Both the position numbers and the translations under genes were made by a program. From Pseudomonadaceae bacterium (GTDB lineage: Bacteria; Pseudomonadota; Gammaproteobacteria; Pseudomonadales; Azotimanducaceae): a stretch of DNA of 64,000 nucleotides. The notes below the pieces were generated by a model. That model was given only the letters and a program-made list of their open reading frames with translations, did no database searches and was not told where the DNA came from. Every line of letters starts with the position of its first letter. The stretch's first letter is position 1. Positions 8,908 through 18,684 of this stretch are shown piece by piece. Location: NCBI GenBank assembly GCA_024743175.1, contig JANSXA010000003.1, forward strand, positions 434,001 to 498,000, written 5' to 3'.

Positions 8908-9681
8908 TCAAAGCGGTGATTTGCCGTAGACCAGGCCAAAACCCCTGGTTTTGTAACCGAGTAGTACCAGCAACTCCTCGGATGCAGACTCGGTAACTTC
9001 TTTGTCCAGAGAGAGAAACCAGTTTTCCTGGGTGCGATAAATAGGCCGGGTATAGAAGCCAAACAACCCGGCTCGGGAATCATTCGAACGATTGCAGCCT
9101 GTCCGATGCATCAGGCGGCTTTCAAAAACTATCAGAGTTCCCGCAGGAGCGATCAACGGTTCAGCCACGTCATCGAAAGAGGAGGGGTCCAGATCGTTTG
9201 CAAGGTGGCTGCCGGGAATCACCTCCGTTGCACCATTGTCTGAGGTGAACTCATCCAGCGCCCAGGCGAAGTTCATACCCTGCGGTCGTGGTGGCCACGG
9301 TTTCGGTATGTAGAGTTGATCCTGGTGCCAGGCACCGCCATCGCTGCCAGGTTCAGCGATGTTGGCGGAAATATTGCTCAGCAGGGCCGGCCAGCCGATA
9401 ACTTCTTTAAGCAGTGTCAATACAACCGGCAACTGAACCATTTGCTGGAACACCTTATGACGATTGAGAATGTTCCATACTCGGACGTTGCCTTCACCGT
9501 AATCGAGCTCAAACCTGTCTGCCCCGCGAGCGAGGGTGATATCTTCCTGTGCAGCGCGATAAGTGGCATCCCGTGCCAGAGTAAGCTGTTTGTTGGATAG
9601 CTGATCGGATACAAGCGCCAGACCGTATTGCTGCAGGTCAGATGAAACCTGATTCATGTTGTCAGTCACTTCAGGTAGCAC
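8908..9681 (-). CDS. Phytanoyl-CoA dioxygenase (PhyH) family protein
   Basis: A 257-residue Fe(II)/2-oxoglutarate-dependent oxygenase. The facial-triad motif HxD is in GGAWHQDQLYIPKPWP, the distal His in RLMHRTGCN, and the 2OG-binding Arg follows in SNDSRAGLFGFY. GTG 9681 is preceded by GGAGAAGAAGC at good spacing and lies only 18 bases after the ABC ATPase stop, so it is co-transcribed with the importer. The substrate is unknown; the context suggests oxidation of the compound brought in by the transporter. Confidence 0.9.
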   Translation of the reverse strand: MLPEVTDNMNQVSSDLQQYGLALVSDQLSNKQLTLARDATYRAAQEDITLARGADRFELDYGEGNVRVWNILNRHKVFQQMVQLPVVLTLLKEVIGWPALLSNISANIAEPGSDGGAWHQDQLYIPKPWPPRPQGMNFAWALDEFTSDNGATEVIPGSHLANDLDPSSFDDVAEPLIAPAGTLIVFESRLMHRTGCNRSNDSRAGLFGFYTRPIYRTQENWFLSLDKEVTESASEELLVLLGYKTRGFGLVYGKSPL

Positions 9682-9699
9682 GCTTCTTCTCCGCTGGAT

Positions 9700-10662
9700 T
9701 TACTTTGGTCGCACATGACAGGCTACGCTGCCGCCGTTTGCGAGCTGTTCGTGCACGGGAATCTGTTCCCGACATACCGGCTGTGCAAATGGGCATCTCC
9801 CGTGAAAGGCACAACCTGAAGGCGGATCCAGTGGGCTTGGGATCTCGCCGCTCAGTGGTGGCTCGCGATTGGCACGCTGGCGCTTAGGGTCCGGAACAGG
9901 CACTGCGGCCAATAGCGCCCGGGTGTAAGGGTGTGCCGGTGCCTCGAAAATGCGTTTTGTCGGACCCTGTTCGACAATGCGTCCAAGATAAGTCACCGCC
10001 ACCCGATCAGCGATGTGTCTGACCACCCCGAGATCGTGAGATATGAACAGGTAAGCCATACCAAATTCACGTTGCAGATCTTCCAGTAGATTGAGGATCT
10101 GATTCTGCGTGGAGACGTCCAGCGCGCTGACCGCTTCGTCAAGCACCAGCAGCTTGGGTCGCAGCGCGATGGCGCGAGCGATAGCAACACGCTGTCGCTG
10201 ACCGCCGGAGAATTCGTGGGGGTAACGTGCCATATGGTGTGCATCCAACCCCACCAGCCGCAGCAGGCGGAGGACCTCTGTTTCCAGCTCCGCGCCCTGG
10301 GCGCGCCCGTGCACGGCCAATGGTTCAGCAACGATATCGCGGATCAGCTTGGAAGGGTCAAGGGATGCATAAGGGTCCTGAAACACCATCTGCAGATTGG
10401 GTCGTACCCGGCGCAACCTGGCGCCAGACAGTGCAGTCAGGTCCTCGCCATCCAGATGTACACTGCCATTTGCAGGTTGAACCAGGCGCACAACGGCGCG
10501 GGCCAGGGTGGATTTGCCGGAACCCGACTCACCAACCACTGCAAATGTCTCACCTGCGGCCACGGTAAAATCCATCTGTTGTACGGCTTTCAGCAGGCGT
10601 TTGCGCGTTAACAGGCCGGAACCCACTTTGAAGTTGATTGCGAGGTTGCGTACTTCAAGCAT
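9700..10662 (-). CDS. ABC transporter ATP-binding protein, DppF/OppF type
   Basis: 320 residues from ATG 10662. A longer open frame reaches 10833 but that extension overlaps the upstream ATPase gene and has no family similarity. Walker A is GESGSGKST, signature FSGGQRQRVAIARA, Walker B LLVLDEAVSALD, and the C-terminal oligopeptide-ABC cysteine motif GCAFHGRCPFAQPVC is present. It forms the ATPase heterodimer with the preceding gene (8-base overlap) to energise uptake of di/oligopeptides or a similar solute. Confidence 0.95.
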   Translation of the reverse strand: MLEVRNLAINFKVGSGLLTRKRLLKAVQQMDFTVAAGETFAVVGESGSGKSTLARAVVRLVQPANGSVHLDGEDLTALSGARLRRVRPNLQMVFQDPYASLDPSKLIRDIVAEPLAVHGRAQGAELETEVLRLLRLVGLDAHHMARYPHEFSGGQRQRVAIARAIALRPKLLVLDEAVSALDVSTQNQILNLLEDLQREFGMAYLFISHDLGVVRHIADRVAVTYLGRIVEQGPTKRIFEAPAHPYTRALLAAVPVPDPKRQRANREPPLSGEIPSPLDPPSGCAFHGRCPFAQPVCREQIPVHEQLANGGSVACHVRPK

Positions 10663-11641
10663 CGCCTGCACCCCGCAGTGACAGAGTTGAGTGCAGCGGA
10701 CAGCGAGTGAAATGTCCGCTAACGTCTTCCAGCTGAGGTGGTTTTGTGCTGCATATTGGCTGCGCATAGCTGCAACGGGGTGCGAACCGACATCCGTTCG
10801 GCAGCGCCCAGGGTACCGGCGGTGAGCCGGCAATCACCGGCAGGCGTTCACCCGGCTCGCCAAGCTGAGGCATGGCACGCAGCAAACCTTCTGTGTACGG
10901 GTGCGTGGGCGCCGCAAACAAATCCTCGACATTAGCGGTTTCCACGATTTGACCGGCGTACATAACCGCCACCCGGTCGCAGATATCCGCTACTACTCCC
11001 AGATTGTGGGTCACAAACAGCATGCCCATATCGAAGCGCTCCTGCAGCTGGCGCAACAGGTCGAGAATCTGCGCTTGAACTGTGACGTCCAATGCGGTGG
11101 TGGGTTCGTCGGCAATCAGTAGTTTCGGCTCGCAGGCCAGTGCCATGGCGATGGCGGCGCGCTGGCGCATGCCGCCGGAAAATTCATGCGGATAAGCTGT
11201 GGCGCGCTGGCGTGGATCGGGAATGCGCACCAGATCCAATACCTCCACCGCACGATCCATAGCGGCGCGTCGCCCGAGCCCCATATGAGCGCGCACGCTT
11301 TCCGCAATCTGTTCGCCGATGGTAAATGCCGGGTTCAAGCTGGTCATAGATTCCTGAAAAACCATTGCGACGTCGCGTCCGCGGCGTTTGCGCAGGTCGA
11401 CATCCGGCAGAGTCAGCATATCTTCGCCTTGCAGTAGAATCCGACCCTGGCTTATGCGTCCCGGGGGCGTGGGTACCAGGCGCATAATGGACAAGGCGCT
11501 GACGGTTTTGCCGGAGCCGGACTCACCCACCAAACCAAGGGTTTCGCCAGGGGCGATCTCGAAGTTGATGCCGTCGACTACCGTGACCCACCCGTACTCT
11601 GTGAGGAACTCCACAGCGAGATTTTCCACCTGCAGCAGCAT
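10655..11641 (-). CDS. ABC transporter ATP-binding protein, DppD/OppD type
   Basis: 328 residues. Walker A GESGSGKT, signature [15 protein letters not shown], Walker [13 protein letters not shown] and the C-terminal [15 protein letters not shown] motif mark it as an oligopeptide-type ATPase. Start and stop are coupled to its neighbours: its ATG shares one base with the permease stop (TGATG), and its end overlaps the OppF-type start by 8 bases. Confidence 0.95.
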   Translation of the reverse strand: MLLQVENLAVEFLTEYGWVTVVDGINFEIAPGETLGLVGESGSGKTVSALSIMRLVPTPPGRISQGRILLQGEDMLTLPDVDLRKRRGRDVAMVFQESMTSLNPAFTIGEQIAESVRAHMGLGRRAAMDRAVEVLDLVRIPDPRQRATAYPHEFSGGMRQRAAIAMALACEPKLLIADEPTTALDVTVQAQILDLLRQLQERFDMGMLFVTHNLGVVADICDRVAVMYAGQIVETANVEDLFAAPTHPYTEGLLRAMPQLGEPGERLPVIAGSPPVPWALPNGCRFAPRCSYAQPICSTKPPQLEDVSGHFTRCPLHSTLSLRGAGDA

Positions 11642-12531
11642 CAGCTTTCCGTCCGCACTTCGCGGCCGAGAGCATCGCGCAGGCCATCACCAATGGTGTA
11701 AAGAGCAAGCACGGTAAAGGCAATAGCCAGGCCAGGGAAAACGATCAGAGACGGGGCATGATCAATATATCGAATAGCACGGCCAACCATAGCACCCCAG
11801 CTCGAATCCGGTGGTTGCGTGCCGAGGCCAAGAAAACTCAGGCCTGCTTCGGCCAGCATAGCAACGCCGGCAAACACCGATATCTGCACAAACAGCGGTG
11901 ATACCACGTTTGGTAACACGTGCCGGGTAATGATCCATGATTCGGTGCAGCCTATGCTGCGTGCCGCTTCTACGTAGGTTTCCGACGCAACACTCATGGT
12001 GGTGGCTCGCATCAGGCGCAGAAAAGTTGGTGACAACAGAATGCCGACAGCAATCATCGCATTGGTCAGACTGGGGCCCAGCACGGCGATAATAGCCACG
12101 GCAAGAATCAAAGGCGGAAACGCCATCAACGCATCGGTGGCGCGCATAGTAAAATTATCTATATAGCCTCCAGCCAGACCGGCGATCAATCCGGGCGGGA
12201 CACCGATGAGCAGCGCGATCACCACTGCCTGCAACGCTGCCAGCAGCGATACCCGGGCGGCAAACAACATGCGGCTGAACACATCGCGACCGAGTTCGTC
12301 GGTACCGAACCAGTGACTCGCGCTTGGCCCCTGAAGTACAATCTCCAGATTGATTGCCAGTGGATCGTATGGGGCAATCCAGGGTGCGGCCAGCGCAGCA
12401 AGCGTGAGCAGAACCACGAAAGCAAGGCCCGCCAGAGCCAGCCGCTGCCGGGCGAACCGACGCAGAAAACGACGCAAAGCACTGGGTGAGGCTTGCACTA
12501 CTGCACCTGTCATTTCGGACGTATCTGTCAT
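11641..12531 (-). CDS. ABC transporter permease, DppC/OppC type
   Basis: 296 residues with an N-terminal membrane segment followed by the periplasmic N-terminal OppC signature (YDPLAIN...HWFGTDELGRDVFSR) and five further hydrophobic segments. The EAA-loop is around EAARSIGCTESWIITRHVLPN. It pairs with the DppB-type permease just upstream (4-base overlap) to form the inner-membrane channel. Confidence 0.95.
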   Translation of the reverse strand: MTDTSEMTGAVVQASPSALRRFLRRFARQRLALAGLAFVVLLTLAALAAPWIAPYDPLAINLEIVLQGPSASHWFGTDELGRDVFSRMLFAARVSLLAALQAVVIALLIGVPPGLIAGLAGGYIDNFTMRATDALMAFPPLILAVAIIAVLGPSLTNAMIAVGILLSPTFLRLMRATTMSVASETYVEAARSIGCTESWIITRHVLPNVVSPLFVQISVFAGVAMLAEAGLSFLGLGTQPPDSSWGAMVGRAIRYIDHAPSLIVFPGLAIAFTVLALYTIGDGLRDALGREVRTES

Positions 12532-13472
12532 TGCGGCCGTACCTTGGGATTAAAGTAGCCGTAGGAAATATCAACCAGGAGGTTGATTAACACGGCGACA
12601 AACACTGCGAGGATCACCACACCCTGTATCATCGGCAGGTCCCGGGTGAACACCGAGGCCACTGCAAGCTGACCGATACCAGGCATGCCGAATACCTGTT
12701 CCACAATGATGGTGCCACCCAGCAGTGCATTGGCCTGCACGCCTAGAATCGTCACCATGGGAATGGCGGCATTTTTCAAACCATGCTTTATGACCACACT
12801 GCGTTTCAACAACCCTTTGGCCTGGGCAGTACGAATGTAGTCCTGCTGCATTACATCCACCATGGCACCGCGTAACTGACGGGTTAGAATAGCGGCGGCG
12901 GAGAAGCCGAGGGTAAATGACGGCAGTGCGATGTGTGACCACCACTGCAGCACGCCTTCTGATAAAGCGGCGTAGCCGGTGGCGGGAAACCACGCATGGC
13001 GGATGGCGAAGAGCAGCGCGAGCATCAGACCCAGCCAGAAATTCGGAATCGCAAGGCCAGCTGAAGCGCCTACGGTGACGATCCTGTCGAGCAGGCTGCC
13101 AGGACGTGTGCCAGCCAGAACGCCGGCGGGCACGGCAATAAGCAGGGCAATGATAATGGCTGCACCGGCGAGGGACAGCGTGACGGGCAAACGCTGTAAC
13201 AGCACCCCTGAAACGGACTGGTCAGAAAACAACGATGTACCTAAGTCTCCCTGCAGTAAACCGACCAGCCAGTGGCCATAACGCACCAGCACCGGTTCGT
13301 TCAAACCCAGCTCCTCGCGGATGCGCTCCACGGTTTCTTCAGACGCGTCCTCGCCAGCCAGCAGATAGGCAGGATCGCCGGGTATGAGCAGCACCATGGA
13401 AAACACCAGCAGCGATACCACCAGCAGCAGTGGGATCATGGCGAGCAGGCGTTCTGCAATGAATCTGAACAT
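12528..13472 (-). CDS. ABC transporter permease, DppB/OppB type
   Basis: 314 residues. The family opening (MFRFIAERLLAMIPLLLVVS), the GDPAYLLAGEDAS and LGLNEPVLVRYGHWL segments and the EAA-type loop (TAQAKGLLKRSVVIKHGLKN) are all recognisable. Its ATG overlaps the last base of the substrate-binding protein gene, placing it second in the operon. Confidence 0.95.
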   Translation of the reverse strand: MFRFIAERLLAMIPLLLVVSLLVFSMVLLIPGDPAYLLAGEDASEETVERIREELGLNEPVLVRYGHWLVGLLQGDLGTSLFSDQSVSGVLLQRLPVTLSLAGAAIIIALLIAVPAGVLAGTRPGSLLDRIVTVGASAGLAIPNFWLGLMLALLFAIRHAWFPATGYAALSEGVLQWWSHIALPSFTLGFSAAAILTRQLRGAMVDVMQQDYIRTAQAKGLLKRSVVIKHGLKNAAIPMVTILGVQANALLGGTIIVEQVFGMPGIGQLAVASVFTRDLPMIQGVVILAVFVAVLINLLVDISYGYFNPKVRPQ

Positions 13473-15016
13473 CAGCGCCGTATCCTCACGCCGCGAAATT
13501 CGGGTTTGTTACCTGAGGCCCAAACCCGCATACCTTCCACTTCCGGGCGTAGAGCGAATGTAGAAGAGGGTAAATACAGCACCAGATCCAGTGCCTGACG
13601 GGCAATCTCTGCCGCGGCAGCCTGCAGCTGTGTCGGCCGCTGCTGCGGATCAATTTCCTGCCGCGCAAGTTGTGCCAGAACCATCAGTTCGGGTGTGCTG
13701 TGTCCACCGGGGTTGGGTAGTGAGCCCGGAGTGAAGAGCAGGTCGATGGTTTGTGACGGGTCCGGACGACCACCCCAGGTCACCAGCGCGGCGTCACCTT
13801 CCGATGTGCCGTAAAAGCGTTCGCTGATTTGTGCGCCTTCCAGAACCCAGGGAATTGCGGTCACGCCAATTTCGGCGAACTGGTACTGAAGCACTTCGAA
13901 CAATGGCATGTAGCTGGGAATATTCGGCACGATCAACTCGAAGCTGAAGCCCTCTTTCAGACCGGCCTCAGCCAGCAATGTGCGCGCCCGGTCTGGATCA
14001 TAGTTGTAGTAGTCGGCCCCTGTTGCGGCATCATGCGCCATATAGCCGATGGGAAAGTGCTGGGCTGAAGCTTCGCCGTAGCCAAAACTCAGCGCCCGCA
14101 CCAGTGATTTGCGGTCCACTGCATGGTTAAGAGCCTGGCGCACCCGCTTGTCGGAGAATTTGGACCGGTTCCGGTTCAGCTGCATGTGCAGCACTTCAAG
14201 GCCGACGCCTGTTTGCACTTGCAGGTTGTAGCGTCGCGCCTGTTCAATCTGCAGGGTACCAATTGTTGTGCCATCCACCTGTCCGGAACGTACGGCATTG
14301 AGGCGGGTGGTGGTATCTGGCGTGAGCACCAGCTGCAGGCGCTGCACGCCAGCATCTTCAGGCGCCCAGTAGTCATCGAAACGCTCGTACACCGAGCGGT
14401 TGCCGAGTAAGAATTCCACGTGCCGGAAGGGTCCTGCGCCTACTCCTTTAAGATCCAGGCCGCCAGCCCGCAGCGCCTGCGGACTGACCATCATGCCCGC
14501 TCGGTCGGAGAGAATAAGTGGCAGTGCAGCATCTGGAGCGTCGAGATGTAACCGCACGTGTAACGGATCGATGATTTCCACGCGCTGGATGTGTTTGAGC
14601 TCTGCTTTCACGGCACTGCCAAGCACGGTTTTTGCGCGCTCGATGTTAATGGCCACAGCTTCGGCGGTGAACGGTTCACCATCGTGAAAGGTCACTCCCG
14701 GGCGTAAATCAAGATCCAGCCAGGCACCGTTTGGACCAAATCGCCAGGCACGCGCCAGGCCCGGCACTGCGGTACCTGCAGGGCTCATGTGGATGAGCCG
14801 ATCATAGACCGGAAACAACCAGGTATTGTCGTAGCTTGAAGTTGCCCGATGTGGATCGAAGCGCGTGACGCCTGATGCCAAAGCAAAGGTTGCCGTAGCG
14901 TTCGGGTCGACCTTGGCATTGGGATTGTACTGCGGCAACTCGGGCCCACACCCGGCCAGCGTGGACAGGAGTAACAACACGATGCACAGATCGCGCAGGC
15001 ATGTGTTCAGCGCCAT
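13472..15016 (-). CDS. ABC transporter substrate-binding lipoprotein (SBP family 5)
   Basis: 514 residues from ATG 15016, chosen because it yields a compact lipoprotein signal peptide ending in the lipobox LAGC; an upstream in-frame ATG at 15046 adds ten polar residues. The body is a family 5 extracellular solute-binding protein (TFALASGVTRFDPHRA, RPGVTFHDGEPFTAEAV, LNHAVDRKSLVRAL). First gene of the importer operon; it is a periplasmic lipid-anchored receptor for peptides or another amphipathic solute. Confidence 0.93.
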   Translation of the reverse strand: MALNTCLRDLCIVLLLLSTLAGCGPELPQYNPNAKVDPNATATFALASGVTRFDPHRATSSYDNTWLFPVYDRLIHMSPAGTAVPGLARAWRFGPNGAWLDLDLRPGVTFHDGEPFTAEAVAINIERAKTVLGSAVKAELKHIQRVEIIDPLHVRLHLDAPDAALPLILSDRAGMMVSPQALRAGGLDLKGVGAGPFRHVEFLLGNRSVYERFDDYWAPEDAGVQRLQLVLTPDTTTRLNAVRSGQVDGTTIGTLQIEQARRYNLQVQTGVGLEVLHMQLNRNRSKFSDKRVRQALNHAVDRKSLVRALSFGYGEASAQHFPIGYMAHDAATGADYYNYDPDRARTLLAEAGLKEGFSFELIVPNIPSYMPLFEVLQYQFAEIGVTAIPWVLEGAQISERFYGTSEGDAALVTWGGRPDPSQTIDLLFTPGSLPNPGGHSTPELMVLAQLARQEIDPQQRPTQLQAAAAEIARQALDLVLYLPSSTFALRPEVEGMRVWASGNKPEFRGVRIRR

Positions 15017-15046
15017 CCCTACTTTCCCCCCTGTACAGCCGCTCAT

Positions 15047-15388
15047 GAATCCCCTTTATCAACCGGGAAAGTAAAACACGTTTAATTGTCGGCGTACATT
15101 GAGGTAGGTGACGAAAAGTGTTTTGCCGGGATGCCAAATGCCGGGCGACGCTGTGTGGACTGATGTTTGCGGCGGATTCAGAATAGAGGGCACACTAGGC
15201 CTGGTCGAATCCGGTGCTGGAAAAATTGAACCCTGCACTCAGTTGATATCAATTGGTACGGTTGTTGCTGGAGGTTGCCTGGGTTTCAAAAAAATTGGGG
15301 AAGCAATGATGTCAGGTGCAAGTTCAGCAGAACCCGTCGTCGCAAACGGCAGGCAGGTGCATAACACTGGACGGACATCTTTTTAGTC
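15047..15388 (+). other. Intergenic region between divergent operons, with one sigma-54-type promoter
   Basis: This 342-base gap separates the minus-strand importer operon from the plus-strand antiporter. It holds the sigma-54-like site at 15254-15269. A 92-codon open frame at 15108-15386 shows no family resemblance or ribosome site I trust, so I do not call it a gene. No clear promoter for the importer operon was recognised. Confidence 0.6.
15254..15269 (+). promoter_or_regulatory. Sigma-54-type promoter for the antiporter operon
   Basis: TGGTACG-gttg-TTGCT fits the -24/-12 consensus at 11 of the 12 specified positions with exact spacing. Predicted start is about base 15281, giving a leader of roughly 108 bases to the GTG at 15389. 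Confidence 0.72.
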
Positions 15389-17203
15389 GTGGACAAAGTC
15401 AGCTTAATGGCGTTAATCGGCGTGCTCACAATTGCATCCCAGCTGCTCGCGTACCGCTACAATATCCCCTCGATTCTTCTACTCCTGCTCAGCGGAATCC
15501 TGGTCGGTCCGGTGCTTGGATGGCTGAATACAGACGCCCTGCTTGGAGACCTTCTCTTTCCGATTGTCAACCTGGCGGTGGCCGTTGTGTTGTTTGAAGG
15601 CGCGCTGACATTGCGTTTTCGAGATCTGCAATACACGGGCACCGCCTTATGGCGGATGTTGAGTATCGGAGTTCTTGTTACCTGGTCCATTGTTACCTTG
15701 GCTACACATAGCCTGACCGAACTGGATTGGCCGCTTGCTATTCTATTCGGCGCGATCATGGTGGTGACAGGGCCAACCGTTATTCGACCAATGCTCAGAG
15801 CGGTTCGTCCAACTGCAAAAGTCGCCAAACTGCTCAATTGGGAAGGCATTGTTATAGACCCTTATGGCGCTTTGTTAGCGGTCGTCGTTGCCGACGCCAT
15901 TTTCGTAGTGGGCCAGTCGAGTAGCTATGCCAGCGCGATGTTGTTGCTGCTGAAAATGCTTGCGGCAGGTGGTCTTAGTGGCATTGCTTTCGGTTATGCC
16001 ACAAGTTTTGTGCTGCAACGGCGTTGGATTCCCGACTATCTGCAAAAAGTTGTCACTTTACTGACGGTAGTCACTCTCTTTGCGATTTCAAACAAGCTGA
16101 GTCATGAATCAGGACTCATTGCCGTCACAGTGATGGGTATCTGGATGGCCAATGCGGACGTCTGGGTGGAGGAGATCCTCGATTTCAAAGAGTCCCTCAG
16201 TATTCTGTTGGTTTCCGGTCTGTTCATATTGTTAGCAGCACGGCTGGATCTGAACGCGCTTGTCGCTGTGGGTTTTCCCGCGCTTGTGCTTGTCCTTGTG
16301 GTTCAGGCAGTTGCCAGGCCGCTGGCCATCCTACTGTCCACCTGGCCCGGTGATCTGACCTGGCGGGAACGCGGCTTATTGGCCTGGATAGCTCCACGCG
16401 GGGTTGTTGCTGCGGCAATTTCTGCTCTTTTTGCGCTGCGACTTGAAGAGCAGGGTTATCCAGGTGCCAATCTACTGGTCCCCCTCGCGTTTTCAGTGAT
16501 CATAGGGACCGTCGTCTGGCAGAGCTTTACTGCACCAGGCCTCGCGCGTTGGCTCAAAGTGGCTCAGCCTAAACCCAAAGGCATTCTTTTTGTTGGTGCC
16601 AGCGACTTAGCGGTTGAAATTGCGAAAAAGCTGGAGGAGGACAACATTCCGGTGATGGTTGTCGATAGTGCCTGGGAAAATATTCAGACAGCGCGTATGG
16701 CAGGACTCTCGACTTACTATGGCAGGCCGACGTCTGTACATGCTGAACGTTATCTTGATTTGACCGGATTAGGATACCTGTTTGCGATGGAGTTCCGTGA
16801 ACCGGACAATGCGCTCGCTTGTGTTAAGTTTGCTCGGGAAATGGGTAGCCAGAACGTGTATACCCTCTTACCCTCATTGGAAATCGAACAACACGCGAAA
16901 CAGCACGTCTCCCTAAGTTATCAGGGGCGGCAACTGTTTGGTGAAGGTGTCAGTCATGTCAAGCTCCTGGCGTTACTGAGACAGGGAGCAGAGTTGAGCA
17001 GTACGCATCTCACGGAAGATTTTGATTGGACTAGCCTGCAACGACGGCATTCTGCACTATACGCCCTGTTGGCTTGGGACGAGCAACAGAATCTACGCAT
17101 CAATGTGACAGGTGAGGCGTTTGAGCCGCAACCTGGCGAAAAAGTATTGAGCCTTATTGTTGACAAAAAATCAGACGAACAGAAGCGTGTTGAAAGCAGT
17201 TGA
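15389..17203 (+). CDS. Cation/proton antiporter (CPA1/NhaP type) with cytoplasmic TrkA-N domain
   Basis: 604 residues. Residues 1-390 form about 12 hydrophobic segments with antiporter motifs (LFEGALTLRFRDL, VTGPTVIRPMLRA, NWEGIVIDPYGALLAVVVAD, WIAPRGVVAAAISALFAL). Residues about 395-510 make a Rossmann TrkA-N/RCK-like domain starting GILFVGASDLAVEIAKKLEE. GTG 15389 is used; ATG 15407 is an alternative. The family exchanges Na+ or K+ for H+ across the inner membrane. It leads a run of osmotic/ion-stress genes with DUF2254 and MscS. Confidence 0.93.
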   Translation: MDKVSLMALIGVLTIASQLLAYRYNIPSILLLLLSGILVGPVLGWLNTDALLGDLLFPIVNLAVAVVLFEGALTLRFRDLQYTGTALWRMLSIGVLVTWSIVTLATHSLTELDWPLAILFGAIMVVTGPTVIRPMLRAVRPTAKVAKLLNWEGIVIDPYGALLAVVVADAIFVVGQSSSYASAMLLLLKMLAAGGLSGIAFGYATSFVLQRRWIPDYLQKVVTLLTVVTLFAISNKLSHESGLIAVTVMGIWMANADVWVEEILDFKESLSILLVSGLFILLAARLDLNALVAVGFPALVLVLVVQAVARPLAILLSTWPGDLTWRERGLLAWIAPRGVVAAAISALFALRLEEQGYPGANLLVPLAFSVIIGTVVWQSFTAPGLARWLKVAQPKPKGILFVGASDLAVEIAKKLEEDNIPVMVVDSAWENIQTARMAGLSTYYGRPTSVHAERYLDLTGLGYLFAMEFREPDNALACVKFAREMGSQNVYTLLPSLEIEQHAKQHVSLSYQGRQLFGEGVSHVKLLALLRQGAELSSTHLTEDFDWTSLQRRHSALYALLAWDEQQNLRINVTGEAFEPQPGEKVLSLIVDKKSDEQKRVESS

Positions 17204-17228
17204 TATTTATTGTTAGAAAGAGTGGTGC

Positions 17229-18575
17229 ATGCACGCTAAAATTGTTGACCTGATAAGGCGCTTCCGAGGCAGCTATTGGTTTATTCCTTCGCTGATGGTG
17301 GGCTCAGCCTGTCTGCTTGCCCTGTTTTGCGCGTGGCTCGATGCTGAATATTTCGACGACAAGACGCTAAACGTTGCCTGGCTGTATCAGGGCGACGCCG
17401 CCGGCGCACGAGCAGTCCTGGCTGCCATTGCAACCTCAATGATAGGTGTCGCGGGTGTAACGTTTTCCATGACCATTGTGACGGTTTCGTTTGCAGCCTC
17501 AAATATCGGCCCCCGTCTCATTGACAACTTCATGCGAGATAGGGGCAATCAGGTGACCTTAGGCACTTTCATTGCCACCTTTGCCTATTGTCTGTTAGTG
17601 CTGCGAAGTGTAACTGACCCGAGTCAGGCCGGTGAAGCTGCGCATGTACCACACTTCTCGTTGCTGGTCGCCATGCTGTTGACCGCACTGAGTGTCATCA
17701 ATCTTATTTATTTCATTCACCATATACCGGAGTCAATCAATGTCGGCAATCTGGCGCACAAACTTGCACATGATTTGCAGGTGCAGATAGAACGTGAGTT
17801 TCCACCGGATGCAGACACAAAAGAGCAGGCTGCGGTTGATTTACCTGGTGATCAGCAGCGCTATGATTCAATGCGCCTTAATGGATACGCTGTAAGAACA
17901 AAAACTGCAGGATATATCCAGGTGCTGGATGTCCAAGAGCTTGTTGCGGAGGCCGCCAGTAAAGATGTCACGCTGTTGCTGGCGTGCAGACCAGGGGGGT
18001 TTGTGAATCAGACAGATGTCCTGCTCTATGTCTGGCCAGGCAAAGAACTGTCAGAGAAAGAAGAACGCCAGTTAGCTGACAAGATCGTCGTGGGTGAAAA
18101 ACGGACCAGTGATCAGGACTTTCTGTTTCTCGTCGACCAACTTATTGAGATCATCCTGCGTGCACTGTCACCAGGGACAAATGACGCCTTTACGGCGGTG
18201 AGCTGTCTTGACTGGATACAATCGACTCTGCTTCTGGTTATGTCTCGTCGTCCAGAGCTGGCCGAGCGGTTTGACGACGAGAAAAAACTGCGGTTAGTGA
18301 TTCCCACGGTAACGTTTGAAGAGCTGACCGATGCCTTTTTCCTTCAGCCCCTGCAGTACGTGGCCGGTAATCGTGTTGCAGCCGTGCGAATGATGGAGGT
18401 GTTTGCTGCTTTGTTATCCGCATCGCGAAATGCCACGCAGACGGAAATTATTCTCAAACATGTTGAGCGCTTGAACAATGCTGCCAGGGAGCAGCTGCCA
18501 GTAAAGTCTGACCAGGAAGATCTGCAGTCTTTGTATGTTAGTACGCTTGCACGGGTGGCAAACCCTGTGATTTGA
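17229..18575 (+). CDS. DUF2254 inner-membrane protein
   Basis: 448 residues. Four hydrophobic segments in the first about 160 residues (SLMVGSACLLALFCAWLD; SMIGVAGVTFSMTIVTVSF; TLGTFIATFAYCLLVLRSV; LLVAMLLTALSVINLIYFI) and a long cytoplasmic C-terminal region are typical of DUF2254, whose function is unknown. It starts 25 bases after the antiporter and is probably in the same transcript. A distant second member lies at 49390-51000. Confidence 0.88.
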   Translation: MHAKIVDLIRRFRGSYWFIPSLMVGSACLLALFCAWLDAEYFDDKTLNVAWLYQGDAAGARAVLAAIATSMIGVAGVTFSMTIVTVSFAASNIGPRLIDNFMRDRGNQVTLGTFIATFAYCLLVLRSVTDPSQAGEAAHVPHFSLLVAMLLTALSVINLIYFIHHIPESINVGNLAHKLAHDLQVQIEREFPPDADTKEQAAVDLPGDQQRYDSMRLNGYAVRTKTAGYIQVLDVQELVAEAASKDVTLLLACRPGGFVNQTDVLLYVWPGKELSEKEERQLADKIVVGEKRTSDQDFLFLVDQLIEIILRALSPGTNDAFTAVSCLDWIQSTLLLVMSRRPELAERFDDEKKLRLVIPTVTFEELTDAFFLQPLQYVAGNRVAAVRMMEVFAALLSASRNATQTEIILKHVERLNNAAREQLPVKSDQEDLQSLYVSTLARVANPVI

Positions 18576-18601
18576 GAAAATCGAGTTTTGAACCTGGCTG
18601 C

Positions 18602-18617
18602 TGGCATGACTATGGCA
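18602..18617 (+). promoter_or_regulatory. Possible sigma-54-type promoter upstream of the DUF1840/MscS pair
   Basis: TGGCATG-acta-TGGCA keeps the GG and GC dinucleotides at the correct spacing but has G for T in the -12 box. The TGGCATGAC word is directly repeated (18602 and 18613), so it could also be an operator. Leader to ATG 18685 would be about 55 bases. Confidence 0.45.
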
Positions 18618-18684
18618 TGACTTTCGCCATAGAGAGCAAAGTAGAGCCGGTCTAAGTAGAACCGGTCAACGGAGAAAAAACGCT

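Noticed and set aside
15108-15386. 92-codon open frame upstream of the antiporter
   Set aside because: No family resemblance, and it covers the sigma-54-like site; composition looks non-coding.
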